Positions 23,597-31,520 of a stretch of 64,000 nucleotides of DNA are shown in pieces. Made by a program: the position numbers and the translations under genes. Source of the stretch: Zhongshania sp. R06B22 (GTDB taxonomy: Bacteria; Pseudomonadota; Gammaproteobacteria; Pseudomonadales; Spongiibacteraceae); the NCBI RefSeq assembly GCF_040892595.1, contig NZ_JBFRYB010000001.1, positions 3,100,001-3,164,000 of the forward strand, read 5' to 3'. Numbering within the stretch: the stretch's first letter is position 1; each line of letters begins with the position of its first letter. A model generated the notes under the pieces. That model saw only the letters and a program-made list of their open reading frames with translations. It searched no databases and had not been told where the DNA came from.

Positions 23597-24037
23597 CTAA
23601 TCGGCTTCGAGGGGAAGTCTCTTAGGACGCCAATAATAGTAAGATAGCCATAATAGCAAAGCTGTTAACGCCAACCCGCCAATAATCCCAGCCTTCTGTG
23701 AATCTTCTGGTTTCAAAATAACAGCGCCATCTACGACTAGCCCACGAACCAAATCGCTTTTAACCTTATGAATTATTGTTATTTGAGCCCCTGGATCAAG
23801 CTCTACTCCTTTAAACTTATTACAAGAAAGCCCCGCGCTGCCAAAATTCAGGTGCTCTCCGGAAGGTATTTTAATATCAAATTTATAATGATCACCTCTT
23901 AACCTAACGACACATGAAAACTCAATTAACTCGCCCGAAGTGCTCGTATCCTTACGGAGATTCAAAGCCGTAAAACTTACCCATAAAAATACAGACAACA
24001 ACAACAAAAAGATCGATACAAACTTTCTAAATTTCAT
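23597..24037 (-). CDS. Hypothetical membrane protein (146 aa)
   Basis: Two transmembrane helices, about residues 5-25 and 112-135, flank a presumably periplasmic beta-rich domain of ~85 residues with two Cys (FSCVVRL and GLSCNKF) that could form a disulfide. The C-terminus is cytoplasmic and basic (YYWRPKRLP). This architecture resembles DUF3592-type proteins, but I cannot confirm that. It is a low-GC gene on the cassette strand. Confidence 0.6.
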   Translation of the reverse strand: MKFRKFVSIFLLLLSVFLWVSFTALNLRKDTSTSGELIEFSCVVRLRGDHYKFDIKIPSGEHLNFGSAGLSCNKFKGVELDPGAQITIIHKVKSDLVRGLVVDGAVILKPEDSQKAGIIGGLALTALLLWLSYYYWRPKRLPLEAD

Positions 24038-24104
24038 TTACTTGGCTCAACATGTTGGAGAGTGTAGTTTCCAATATAAGCAGCATCCAAATAGTTGTTG
24101 AGTT

Positions 24105-24220
24105 GGACTTCCCTTAGTTTACTAGACAAATTGATGATCTGAAAATCAGCGACTGACCGCTAATGTGACGACACTGTCATATTACTCACCTAAAGCCATA
24201 TTTCCTGAGCTGCAAAGGTA
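24105..24220. repeat. Dispersed repeat copy E, extended
   Basis: Shares ~65 bp with 22909-22975 (GGACTTCCC-AGTTTACTAG ... GAAAATCAGCGACTGACCGC), then diverges after TAATGTGACG. The right part (TTTCCTGAGCTGCAAAGGTAAT) is only loosely conserved. Confidence 0.65.
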
Positions 24221-24259
24221 ATCCCCCAAATAAATTGCTTCTTTGAACAAGGCCGCTGA

Positions 24260-24772
24260 TTAAATTCGATATACGACAGTCTTACCTATGAAATCATGAA
24301 GCGCTCGACACTGGTAACTTGAGAAAAATGTCATTATATCGATGACAACCCATAAAGTTGCCCCCCAGTCGAACCACTGAGCGATTGGAATAAGCTCATA
24401 CGCATTATGGGGAGCTGCACCAGAGTAAATTGCGCTCGCCGACAACAAGGCAATCACTACCGAGAAGCCCAGCGGAACGATTTCTCTTAGCAAAGCTTGA
24501 CGGTAACTCATGGAGCCTCCATGTATTGACCTTGCTTTCACCTTCAGAAGCATTTTCCCTAGTGTTTGGCCATACTTGCCATGCATCACTATTCTATAAA
24601 GACTGTAACTAACCGCACTGAATAAAAAATACACCCCAAAAACTAGATTTTTAGAATTATTGCCTTCGTAGATAAAGTCCTCAAGAAACATTAACGGAAA
24701 GAACAATAACCCATCAACTAACAACGCCCAAAAACGCGGCCAAAAAGTATCATATTGATGATCCGTCGATGT
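24260..24772 (-). CDS. RDD-family membrane protein
   Basis: 170 aa from the Met at 24772, preferred over the open frame to 24814 because the longer start crosses a TTTTAAC/GTTTGAT attC-like pair. Three to four transmembrane segments. The RDD signature residues can be placed at FWPRFWALLVDGLL (Arg, Asp) and ALHDFIGKTVVY (Asp). A LGKMLLKVKARSIHGG-type cytosolic loop follows the second TM. Members are implicated in ion or compatible-solute transport in a few cases, but most are uncharacterised. It is likely cassette cargo. Confidence 0.82.
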   Translation of the reverse strand, partial: TSTDHQYDTFWPRFWALLVDGLLFFPLMFLEDFIYEGNNSKNLVFGVYFLFSAVSYSLYRIVMHGKYGQTLGKMLLKVKARSIHGGSMSYRQALLREIVPLGFSVVIALLSASAIYSGAAPHNAYELIPIAQWFDWGATLWVVIDIMTFFSSYQCRALHDFIGKTVVYRI

Positions 24773-24778
24773 CATATA

Positions 24779-24797
24779 TTTTAACGCCTTGTTTGAT
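24779..24797 (-). other. Collapsed attC-like pair
   Basis: TTTTAACGCC directly followed by TTGTTTGAT looks like R''/L'' joined straight to L'/R' with the central stem missing, 7 bp upstream of the RDD start. It could be a deleted attC. Confidence 0.3.
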
Positions 24798-24926
24798 ATA
24801 CAGGCTAAAGACAACTAATTATAAGCTTCTTGACCGTCTTTCCCCGCTAGTACTCGTACCATAGCAATAGGATTTGATAATACGTGGATGTATGCAGCCA
24901 AGGTATTAGCCTGCCCGGACTTTTTA

Positions 24927-25006
24927 CGTCCGCTAATGTGACGCTAGAGCCAGACGCATCAGCGTTCAGGATGCATTTCCTAATCTGGGTAATAAGCGGA
25001 CGATCG
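24927..25006. repeat. Dispersed ~80-bp repeat, best copy F
   Basis: CGTCCGCTAATGTGACGCTAGAGCC ... CTAATCTGGGTAATAAGCGGACG. Here the terminal inverted repeat is perfect: CGTCCGCT against AGCGGACG. It is the best representative of the family. Confidence 0.8.
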
Positions 25007-25127
25007 AGAATACGCAATCCGATGAAGATCATAGATTATTCTGTAGCTTCAGGCATTGAGCTTCAAACCTCGTGTTAGCGCGTCCAGTGGAGATCTTTTT
25101 TTTGACCCGAAAGATTTTAATGACTTT

Positions 25128-25577
25128 TCATGACTTTTTTAAACCTCTTAGTATGGGGATAGAATACTCTTTAGTTTTACGATAAAAATCTTCTTTTCCA
25201 GAAACTAATGCGAAGCCAGGCACTGCAAACATTCCCGTCATTACTGAGCCATATTCATAAAAGTAGATTTCACCTGCTACGACGGATATATTTGCACGAA
25301 GATCTTTATCCGGCTCCCAAGTGCCCTTATCAAAAAGTACTGTATGCTCTCCAGGCTCTAATTCGATCTCGAAGAATCCACCATTTTTAAGACATCCAAT
25401 TTTTTTACTATCTACTACCAGGTCAGGACAAAAACCCGAACCATAGAACGCAGCTTGCCTGTAAAAATACGCTATAGCTTTATCGTTCTTAGAATCCGCG
25501 ACTTGTTGAAAAGCTGGCCCGGTTGCTGTACATGCCACCAATAAAGCGGCGAGTGTAAAGATTAAAAATTTCCTCAT
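25128..25577 (-). CDS. Lipoprotein, DUF2846-like
   Basis: 149 aa. MRKFLIFTLAALLVACTATG is a lipoprotein signal peptide with lipobox LVAC (Cys16). The mature part (DKAIAYFYRQAAFYGSGF, ELEPGEHTVLFD, VAGEIYFYEY) matches the short beta-sandwich DUF2846-type lipoproteins of unknown role. It should be anchored to the inner leaflet of the outer membrane, or to the inner membrane. Stand-alone gene with AGGAAAG before the ATG, in the cassette region and on the same strand as its neighbours. Confidence 0.78.
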   Translation of the reverse strand: MRKFLIFTLAALLVACTATGPAFQQVADSKNDKAIAYFYRQAAFYGSGFCPDLVVDSKKIGCLKNGGFFEIELEPGEHTVLFDKGTWEPDKDLRANISVVAGEIYFYEYGSVMTGMFAVPGFALVSGKEDFYRKTKEYSIPILRGLKKS

Positions 25578-25903
25578 ACTCTTTCCTTAGTAATAACATT
25601 TGTATATCAAGCGCGCTCGGGTTTACCGAAGTGGCAACCCAACATAACTAGCGCAACCTATTGAATTCACTTGAAATAAAGGGAGTTTATGCTGAACCGG
25701 GCTTCGATAAAGCGTGCGAGTGCATATGTTTTTTGGTGAGGTCTCATATCTCTTGCCCCAATTTCCCTATGTGGCTTATCTTACGAATCTTTTTCTTGAG
25801 AGAGCTGGAAAAACGAGCACTCTGCTCCTTTAAACCGAGCATAAATCTTCGCGAAGAAAAAATATACTGATTTATTAAGCTGGCCGCTATAACTGTATTG
25901 TAT
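25578..25903. other. Gene-free stretch
   Basis: No convincing gene. An ACATAAC (25642-25648) could be an attC half but has no partner of matching structure. Confidence 0.3.
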
Positions 25904-25980
25904 GTCCGCTTTTGTGACACTAGAGCCAAACACCTTAGCGTTCAGGCGGTGCTTCCTTAAGATGACAAACGGGCGGCGTG
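25904..25980. repeat. Dispersed ~80-bp repeat, copy G
   Basis: GTCCGCTTTTGTGACACTAGAGCCAAACACC ... TTCCTTAAGATGACAAACGGGCGG. It is the last copy of the accessory region, about 70 bp before the first core-type SDR gene. Confidence 0.7.
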
Positions 25981-26052
25981 GCCGGCGGCCACTGTTCGAC
26001 TAATAGATGCCAATGATTTACAGCGGTTGCATAGCGCTAACAGCCGTTCTAC

Positions 26053-26841
26053 TTAGTGATCTGTAGTGTAGCGACCGGCAAAGCCAGTTATTCGTCTAAG
26101 CAGCCATTTAGGTATTGCACGGCCAGCCAGTATTGCAGCCATGTTCATTGCTCCCGGCACCACAATTACCTCGCCTTTCATGCACGCTTTGTAGCCATCA
26201 GCAGCTACCTCATTAACATCGCCAATCAAAAAATCAGGAATATTCAGACCGACGCTATGTTCTTGAGCCGTACTGAGCATATTGGTGGCCGTAATGCCTG
26301 GGCACAGCGCAGTAATACTTACGCCGCTGCCCTTAAGCTCTTCAGCCAAGGACTCGGTTAACGACAGCACAAAGGCCTTACTTGCTGCATATATAGCCAA
26401 ACTGGGTATTGGCTGAAATGACGCAATAGATGCCACATTAAGAACCCGTCCCCTGCCACGCTCTACCATGGCAGGCAAAAAATAATCTAACATTTCAGTT
26501 AGGCCACTAATATTTAAATCTAGCATACGGCGGTGAGCCTGGGTGCCAATCTCAACAAACCTACCGTGTTCTAAAACACCGGCATTATTCACTAGCATAT
26601 CAACTTCAATATCTTGCCGAGCTAAACTTGCGGCCAATTTTTTAGCCGCACCGGGTAGGGATAAATCTGCCGGCTCGACCCAAACCATAATGTTGTGCTC
26701 TGCTTGTAGTTGTTGCGCCAGTTCTTCAAGTTTTGCTTGCGAGCGCGCCACCAATACTAGATTGCTGCCGCCCTGCGCGAACAACGCGGCTAGGGATTTG
26801 CCAATACCAGAAGAAGCACCAGTGATAAGGGTAGTGTCCAT
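26053..26841 (-). CDS. Short-chain dehydrogenase/reductase
   Basis: NAD(P)-dependent oxidoreductase, 262 aa from ATG 26841, chosen because GGAG lies 8 nt upstream; the frame is open to 26913 but that extension is not SDR-like. TGASSGIGKSLA binds the cofactor, NNAG follows strand 4, and the catalytic Ser and YAASK are in place (IASFQPIPSLAIYAASK). A C-terminal hydrophobic stretch (VPGAMNMAAILAGRAIPKWLL) suggests membrane association, as in the DltE/YqjQ-like group. The substrate is unknown. It marks the left edge of the metabolic block. Confidence 0.9.
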   Translation of the reverse strand: MDTTLITGASSGIGKSLAALFAQGGSNLVLVARSQAKLEELAQQLQAEHNIMVWVEPADLSLPGAAKKLAASLARQDIEVDMLVNNAGVLEHGRFVEIGTQAHRRMLDLNISGLTEMLDYFLPAMVERGRGRVLNVASIASFQPIPSLAIYAASKAFVLSLTESLAEELKGSGVSITALCPGITATNMLSTAQEHSVGLNIPDFLIGDVNEVAADGYKACMKGEVIVVPGAMNMAAILAGRAIPKWLLRRITGFAGRYTTDH

Positions 26842-26982
26842 TTTCTGCTCCATATGGGGGGGGGAAATAAACGAAGCTAGGAATCTAGTTCTACGGAAGG
26901 CTGCCACCACCACACTTTTTGCTACTCACATGTGGGTTCACATCGATATGACTAGAAATTGAGCCCGGCATTGGAACTTATA

Positions 26983-27312
26983 CTAGCCGTCCATCGCGAA
27001 TAGCGCCACTAAGCTCCTAGACCTCTCCATCGCCTGCCCAAACGATATCGCTTTGTCATCATCGGCATAGAACATGACATCGACAAATTTCTGGTACTCG
27101 CTACGGCAGGATATTGTGTTATCTACCTGTCTAAGCGCTAGGCGCAATGATTGATAGGGGGACTGCTCTAGCTTGAGCGCCCCGGACAACTGGGCAACGG
27201 CAAAAGCGGTATAGCAAGATGAACAAACATTAGGGTTTGCATAACGAACAGATCGATATTGGCCCACCGCGCTTATTACCGCGCGGCGGGCCAAATTGAA
27301 TACCGGCCACAA
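26983..27312 (-). CDS. Doubtful small protein after SDR gene
   Basis: A 109-codon frame opens with TTG immediately after the stop of the SDR at 27313. The composition is unremarkable (CSSCYTAFAVAQLSGAL, RSLVALFAMDG) and I recognise no family. It could be a coupled gene or chance; the lack of a good start argues for caution. Confidence 0.25.
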   Translation of the reverse strand: MWPVFNLARRAVISAVGQYRSVRYANPNVCSSCYTAFAVAQLSGALKLEQSPYQSLRLALRQVDNTISCRSEYQKFVDVMFYADDDKAISFGQAMERSRSLVALFAMDG

Positions 27313-28239
27313 CTACGCAGCTTTAATATACGGTGCGAGATAATCAACTGAGTATGCCCACAGCTTCTCTGCCAATTCTTCATCGCGGCCAAGCTTGGTC
27401 GGCTTTGCCTCAGCGTTATTAGCAAAATAACGGCCGCCAATACCATCGAGCGATGGGTGGGTGGCGACAAAGCAGCTCGTTGAAGCGCCTTGGGGAATTG
27501 ACTTGGCGATAGACATATCGAGTAGTCGTTTAACCGGCGCAGTTTTCATGGCGATACCAACTAGCCCACCCACGTCGCGAGCGAGGTTGGTGTTAATAAC
27601 TCCAGGATGGATAGCATTGGCAGTAACGCCGGCGTCGCCGAGATGTCGATTAAAGGCAATGGCGGTTAATAGATTGGCCAGCTTTGCCTGCCCATAAAAT
27701 TGCCACGCGCCGTAGCTTTTGGCCGCATCAAGATTGTCAAAATCAATGCCGCGTTTACTCGCTGCCATGTGTCCGGCGCTAGAGAGCATAACAATACGTG
27801 CTTTATTGGCTGCCTTTAGCTGCTCCTGAAGCAAATATACCAGCAGGAAGTGGCCCATATGGTTAGTTAAGAACTGCAGCTCTAGACCGTCTTTTACCTG
27901 CGGTTTCGGTAAGGCCATAATACCGGCGTTGCAGATAATGACGTCGACAGGGATGTTTAGGGCTTGAATGGTTTCGGCACAATTTTTTACCGACGCCATA
28001 TCGCTTAGTTCGCAGACCACCGGAGTCGTTTTGCCAGTGATGCTATCGCAGGCTTTTTGGGCTTTTTCCATGCTGCGAGCGCAGGCGATGATATGGGCGC
28101 CACGCAAGGCCAATACGCGCATAGTTTCATGGCCAATCCCGGAGTTTATGCCGGTAATAACAATATTCTTACCGCTGAGATCTCTGCCCTCAGTAACGGC
28201 TTCGGCGTCAGCTTTTTTTGAAAAAATCTTTTTTCTCAT
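27313..28239 (-). CDS. Short-chain dehydrogenase, retinol-dehydrogenase/WWOX-like
   Basis: 308 aa classical SDR. GKNIVITGINSGIGHETM is the cofactor loop (about residues 24-41), followed by CNAGIM, the catalytic Ser in IVMLSSAGHMA and Tyr/Lys in YGQAKLAN. The long ELQFLTNHMGHFLL helix and IHPGVINTNL region are typical of the retinol dehydrogenase/protochlorophyllide reductase-like subgroup, which acts on lipophilic alcohols. Probable cytosolic NADP enzyme. It appears to be transcribed alone or with the doubtful small frame after it. Confidence 0.92.
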   Translation of the reverse strand: MRKKIFSKKADAEAVTEGRDLSGKNIVITGINSGIGHETMRVLALRGAHIIACARSMEKAQKACDSITGKTTPVVCELSDMASVKNCAETIQALNIPVDVIICNAGIMALPKPQVKDGLELQFLTNHMGHFLLVYLLQEQLKAANKARIVMLSSAGHMAASKRGIDFDNLDAAKSYGAWQFYGQAKLANLLTAIAFNRHLGDAGVTANAIHPGVINTNLARDVGGLVGIAMKTAPVKRLLDMSIAKSIPQGASTSCFVATHPSLDGIGGRYFANNAEAKPTKLGRDEELAEKLWAYSVDYLAPYIKAA

Positions 28240-28597
28240 GATGCTACTCTTTGTAATTAGCGGGAGGGTTAACGGGCGACTGCTATACCCTACAGCATAC
28301 CCGAGGCGAGTAAGACTGCCTATTTATGGATGCGATGTAATATACGAAGTGGCTGGCCGAGACCAAACGGCCCTTTCACTACTTAATGACCGCTTGCAGA
28401 TTTAAATCTGGATAACTGACTATACCATCCCCCGGATACTAATAGCCTTGGGGAACCTCACCACTGCCTCAGGTCATACCAGAATCAATGTCTAGACTAA
28501 ATTACTTTTTGGCGGTCTTCACTTAGCTTGCGGTGAGGCCTAGCATGCCCAAAATATCTACAACACAGATTAAAAAATAGCTCTTAAAGCCATCAAA
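28240..28597. other. Gene-free stretch between SDR and small gene
   Basis: About 360 bp holding the SDR promoter region. I see no RNA gene, repeat or operator that I could support. Confidence 0.3.
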
Positions 28598-28831
28598 TTA
28601 ATATGTTGAATTAGGCGTAGCTTCCGGATTTACTTCACCATAAACCTCGTCGGGGTCAACGTCGTTAATGAGTAAGACTTCTCTGACTGCCTCAATATGA
28701 TCCAGTACTTTTTGGTGGCTATCGCCATACTCATATTTAGTGACTTCAATGGCTTTCGGCATATAAGTAAACGCAATTTTCAGCGCGTTTAAATCCGACT
28801 CGTTCATTTTTTCACTCATGTAAACACTCAT
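28598..28831 (-). CDS. Hypothetical protein (73-77 aa)
   Basis: Short acidic soluble protein. An N-terminal Met at 28819 (MSEKMNESDLNALKIAF) is a likelier start than 28831. Two predicted helices, one with DSHQKVLDHIEAVREVLL, are followed by an acidic tail (NDVDPDEVYGEV). No family recognised. It lies 3' of the OYE gene on the same strand, 140 bp away. Confidence 0.55.
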   Translation of the reverse strand: MSVYMSEKMNESDLNALKIAFTYMPKAIEVTKYEYGDSHQKVLDHIEAVREVLLINDVDPDEVYGEVNPEATPNSTY

Positions 28832-28970
28832 TTTTTAATGCATTGTCTGGCGATGTTACCGACATAAAATGGGCTTCGCTAGGTGAATTCAGTGCAAAGT
28901 AGCGGAGCGCGTGTTGCTCAAATCAGCTACACCTCGCAAGCAAGGATCCCACGCATCGTCTCAGACACCG

Positions 28971-30059
28971 CTATGCTGGGGCCACGGGATAATCGCAGTA
29001 GCCTTTGGCGCCGGGCGTATACAATGTAGACGGATCGATATTGCTCAGTGGCAAGGCATGCTGAAAACGATGCACCAGATCCGGATTGGCGATAAATGCA
29101 CGGCCGAAGGAGATCCCGGCAATTTGGGGAGTAGCGAGCGCCGCTGCAGCCTCCTGCTGATTATAACTTTCGTTTAGTATTAACGGGCCACTAAAGTTGG
29201 CCTTGGCCAGGGCCACATTGTCTTGGATTTTTGGCATACGAATAACGTGTAAATACGCTAAACCCAGTGGGTCGAGTGCTTGAAGTAAAGCCGCAAAGGT
29301 TTCCTGATTATTGTCGTCTGCCAGATCATTAAAGGGGTTGCCAGGACAGATACGCATACCCAGCCGATCCGCTCCATCGACCGCCGCCATAGCGGCGACC
29401 AAGTCCAGCACAAAACGCAGACGATTTTGCAGGCTGCCACCATATTGGTCAGTTCGATGATTGGTGCCAGTGGATAAAAACTGAGCCGGTAGGTAGCCAC
29501 TGGTGCAATGCAACTCCACGCCGTCAAATCCAGCTGCGAAGGCTCGACGAGTTGCGGCCACATAATCAGCAATAGTTTGTTCAATGTCCGCCTGGGTCAT
29601 TGCCTCTGGCATCACAAAGTCCTGCATGCCGTCTTCGGTATACACCTGACCTTTAGCCGCCAATGCAGATGGCGCAATAGTGCGGGCAACACTGCCATCT
29701 TCAGCAACTTTGTTCGCTGGGTGGGCCACCCGACCGCAGTGCATTAACTGCAAAACAATTTTGCCACCTTGGCCGTGAACTGCCGCGCAAATATCAGCCC
29801 AGGCCTGTTGCTGGGCTGCGTTATACAAACCGGGGGTGCGACAATAACCTTTGCCCTCAGCGCTGGGGTGAGTGCCTTCGGTAATAATCAGTCCGGCACC
29901 GGCGCGCTGGCGATAGTATTCGGTCATCAAGGCATTGGGCATATCACCCATCACGTCGGCGCGGGAACGGGTCATCGGCGCCATCACAACGCGATTAGCA
30001 AGTTCAATACGCCCCAATTTCACCGGGCCTAATAATGTTGAATTTTCAATAACTGACAT
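28971..30059 (-). CDS. Old Yellow Enzyme family alkene reductase (NemA-like)
   Basis: FMN-dependent ene-reductase, 362 aa, TIM barrel. Recognisable are the start LLGPVKLGRIELANRVVMAPMTRSRA, LQLMHCGRVAHP, and the C-terminal ISFGRAFIANPDLV phosphate-binding segment. The substrate-carbonyl-binding pair, normally His-x-x-Asn before GYL, reads HCTS-GYL here, so Asn is replaced by Ser. It is the last gene of the minus-strand operon, 24 bp after the SnoaL-like gene. It would reduce an activated C=C of an enone, for example a ring enone, using NAD(P)H. The substrate is inferred from context only. Confidence 0.93.
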   Translation of the reverse strand: MSVIENSTLLGPVKLGRIELANRVVMAPMTRSRADVMGDMPNALMTEYYRQRAGAGLIITEGTHPSAEGKGYCRTPGLYNAAQQQAWADICAAVHGQGGKIVLQLMHCGRVAHPANKVAEDGSVARTIAPSALAAKGQVYTEDGMQDFVMPEAMTQADIEQTIADYVAATRRAFAAGFDGVELHCTSGYLPAQFLSTGTNHRTDQYGGSLQNRLRFVLDLVAAMAAVDGADRLGMRICPGNPFNDLADDNNQETFAALLQALDPLGLAYLHVIRMPKIQDNVALAKANFSGPLILNESYNQQEAAAALATPQIAGISFGRAFIANPDLVHRFQHALPLSNIDPSTLYTPGAKGYCDYPVAPA

Positions 30060-30083
30060 ATTGCTGCCTTTTGGAGACTGTAT

Positions 30084-30707
30084 TTACCGAACCCTAATTT
30101 TTGGTGCGGGCGTACCCCTGCGCAGGGTATTTAAGAATTCGTCAATGGGTGCAGGGGCAGCCACTTCAGGATTATCTTTTGGCGTATTTAGCCAAAATTC
30201 TTTCCAGCTCGGGAACAGATCATGAAAGGCGCCGTGATAGGGTTCGCGGCCCGGCCAGCGCATTTTCATATCGCCAATAGGCGGCTTATTCAAATCTGTG
30301 GCATACCAATAACAGGGCAGACGCCGTCGAAAATACCAGCGTCCATCAATACGCTGGTAATCATCCCAATACAACATTTGCATAATGACCCACTCGCCAC
30401 CGCACTCATGCTCGTTCTTGGAATACAGCACACCCACGGCCTTGTCCGGATCAGTAAACTCAATAATGTGATTACCGACTTGATGCGAGGTGCCAGTGAA
30501 TTGCTGACGCAGGGTATCGTCTAACCACGCCTTTAAATGACTGCGACCGCTGAGTTCGCGGCTAACTCGAATATCCTCAGCAAATAAATTTACGTGAGCA
30601 TCGAGATCACGCATGTCGAGAGACAGAGAATACTTAGCAACCAACTGGCGAATTTCGTCGAGTGATTCCAGACGATCTATGCGTGCTTCGATTGACTGCG
30701 GCATCAT
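30084..30707 (-). CDS. SnoaL/NTF2-like protein
   Basis: 207 aa; the NTF2-like fold is inferred from IEARIDRLESLDEIRQLVAKYSLSLDMRDLD at the N-terminus, the VNLFAEDIRV strand and MLYWDDYQRIDGRWYFRRR near residue 125. Family members include dehydratases, isomerases such as ketosteroid isomerase, and small subunits of ring-hydroxylating enzymes. The C-terminal ~60 residues extend beyond the fold. The start abuts the stop of the SDR upstream (both at 30707), so the genes are translationally coupled. A role as isomerase or hydratase on the operon's substrate is inference. Confidence 0.82.
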   Translation of the reverse strand: MMPQSIEARIDRLESLDEIRQLVAKYSLSLDMRDLDAHVNLFAEDIRVSRELSGRSHLKAWLDDTLRQQFTGTSHQVGNHIIEFTDPDKAVGVLYSKNEHECGGEWVIMQMLYWDDYQRIDGRWYFRRRLPCYWYATDLNKPPIGDMKMRWPGREPYHGAFHDLFPSWKEFWLNTPKDNPEVAAPAPIDEFLNTLRRGTPAPKIRVR

Positions 30708-31486
30708 TAATCTCCCCAGGCCGCAGCACCGGTATTCAGTTCAGCCATACGACCGCCATCAACCGGTAGCACTGCGCCGGTAATGTAGGACGCCTCATCG
30801 CTGGCTAAAAATAAAATCGCATTGGCGCATTCACGCGGATTACCAATACGTTTCAATGGAATTGTTTTCCCTGTGGCTTTCTGGCTTGCCTCATCGGGAT
30901 TAACAGACTCTAGCGCGGGCGTAAGAAAGGCGCCCGGTACAACAACGTTACAGCGAACTTTAGGCGCCCATTCAATGGAGGCATTGCGAGTTAGCGCAAT
31001 CATGGCCGCCTTTGCCGCGCTATAACCGGCGGTTCCCACTGATCCTGCTAAACCACACACCGAGGAGATATTGACCACCGCGCCATGATTCTCTTTCAAC
31101 TGAGGATAGGATTCACGCATCAAGAACATCGCGCCATCCAGTGAAACTTGGAAGTTCTGCAGCCAAGCGCGAGTGCTATGACTAGCTATCATCCCAGGGA
31201 CCATCGCCACCGCGTTATTGACAATAATATCGATGCGACCAAATTTACCTATAGTATCGGCCACTAGTGTTTTTACAGCTTCTTCTTTGCTGATATCGAC
31301 CGACAGTGGCAGACACTCGCCACCCATTGCAGCAATCTGCTCAGCCACCAATGTCAGCGGTTCCATGCGGCGACTGCAAATCACCACCTTGGCACCCTCT
31401 TCGGCAAAACGAATGGCAGTGGCCGCGCCAATACCCTGTCCACCTCCGGTAATGATGGCAACCTTGTCCTGCAATCTTTTACTCAT
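30707..31486 (-). CDS. Short-chain dehydrogenase (glucose/3-oxoacyl reductase-like)
   Basis: 259 aa classical SDR. The cofactor loop is GGGQGIGAATAIRF (residues 15-28), with NNAV in place of NNAG, catalytic NISSVCG and YSAAKAAM, and the conserved PVDGGRMAEL near the C-terminus. It is likely a cytosolic NAD-dependent alcohol dehydrogenase or ketoreductase. It overlaps the SnoaL-like gene and lies 34 bp after the amidohydrolase stop, inside the eight-gene operon. Confidence 0.92.
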   Translation of the reverse strand: MSKRLQDKVAIITGGGQGIGAATAIRFAEEGAKVVICSRRMEPLTLVAEQIAAMGGECLPLSVDISKEEAVKTLVADTIGKFGRIDIIVNNAVAMVPGMIASHSTRAWLQNFQVSLDGAMFLMRESYPQLKENHGAVVNISSVCGLAGSVGTAGYSAAKAAMIALTRNASIEWAPKVRCNVVVPGAFLTPALESVNPDEASQKATGKTIPLKRIGNPRECANAILFLASDEASYITGAVLPVDGGRMAELNTGAAAWGD

Positions 31487-31520
31487 AACGCTCTCCTATG
31501 GATATTTAATCCGCTTTTTA

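Noticed and set aside
25661..25870. 69-codon plus-strand frame
   Set aside because: No ribosome-binding site, no family, and on the strand opposite all neighbours in the region.
8537..26050. Integrative genomic island with integrase at tRNA-Arg
   Set aside because: No tyrosine integrase and no second copy of the tRNA 3' end were seen, so an att-bounded island is not supported.
10000..26050. CRISPR array
   Set aside because: The repeats are unevenly spaced by hundreds to thousands of bases, and there are no cas genes.
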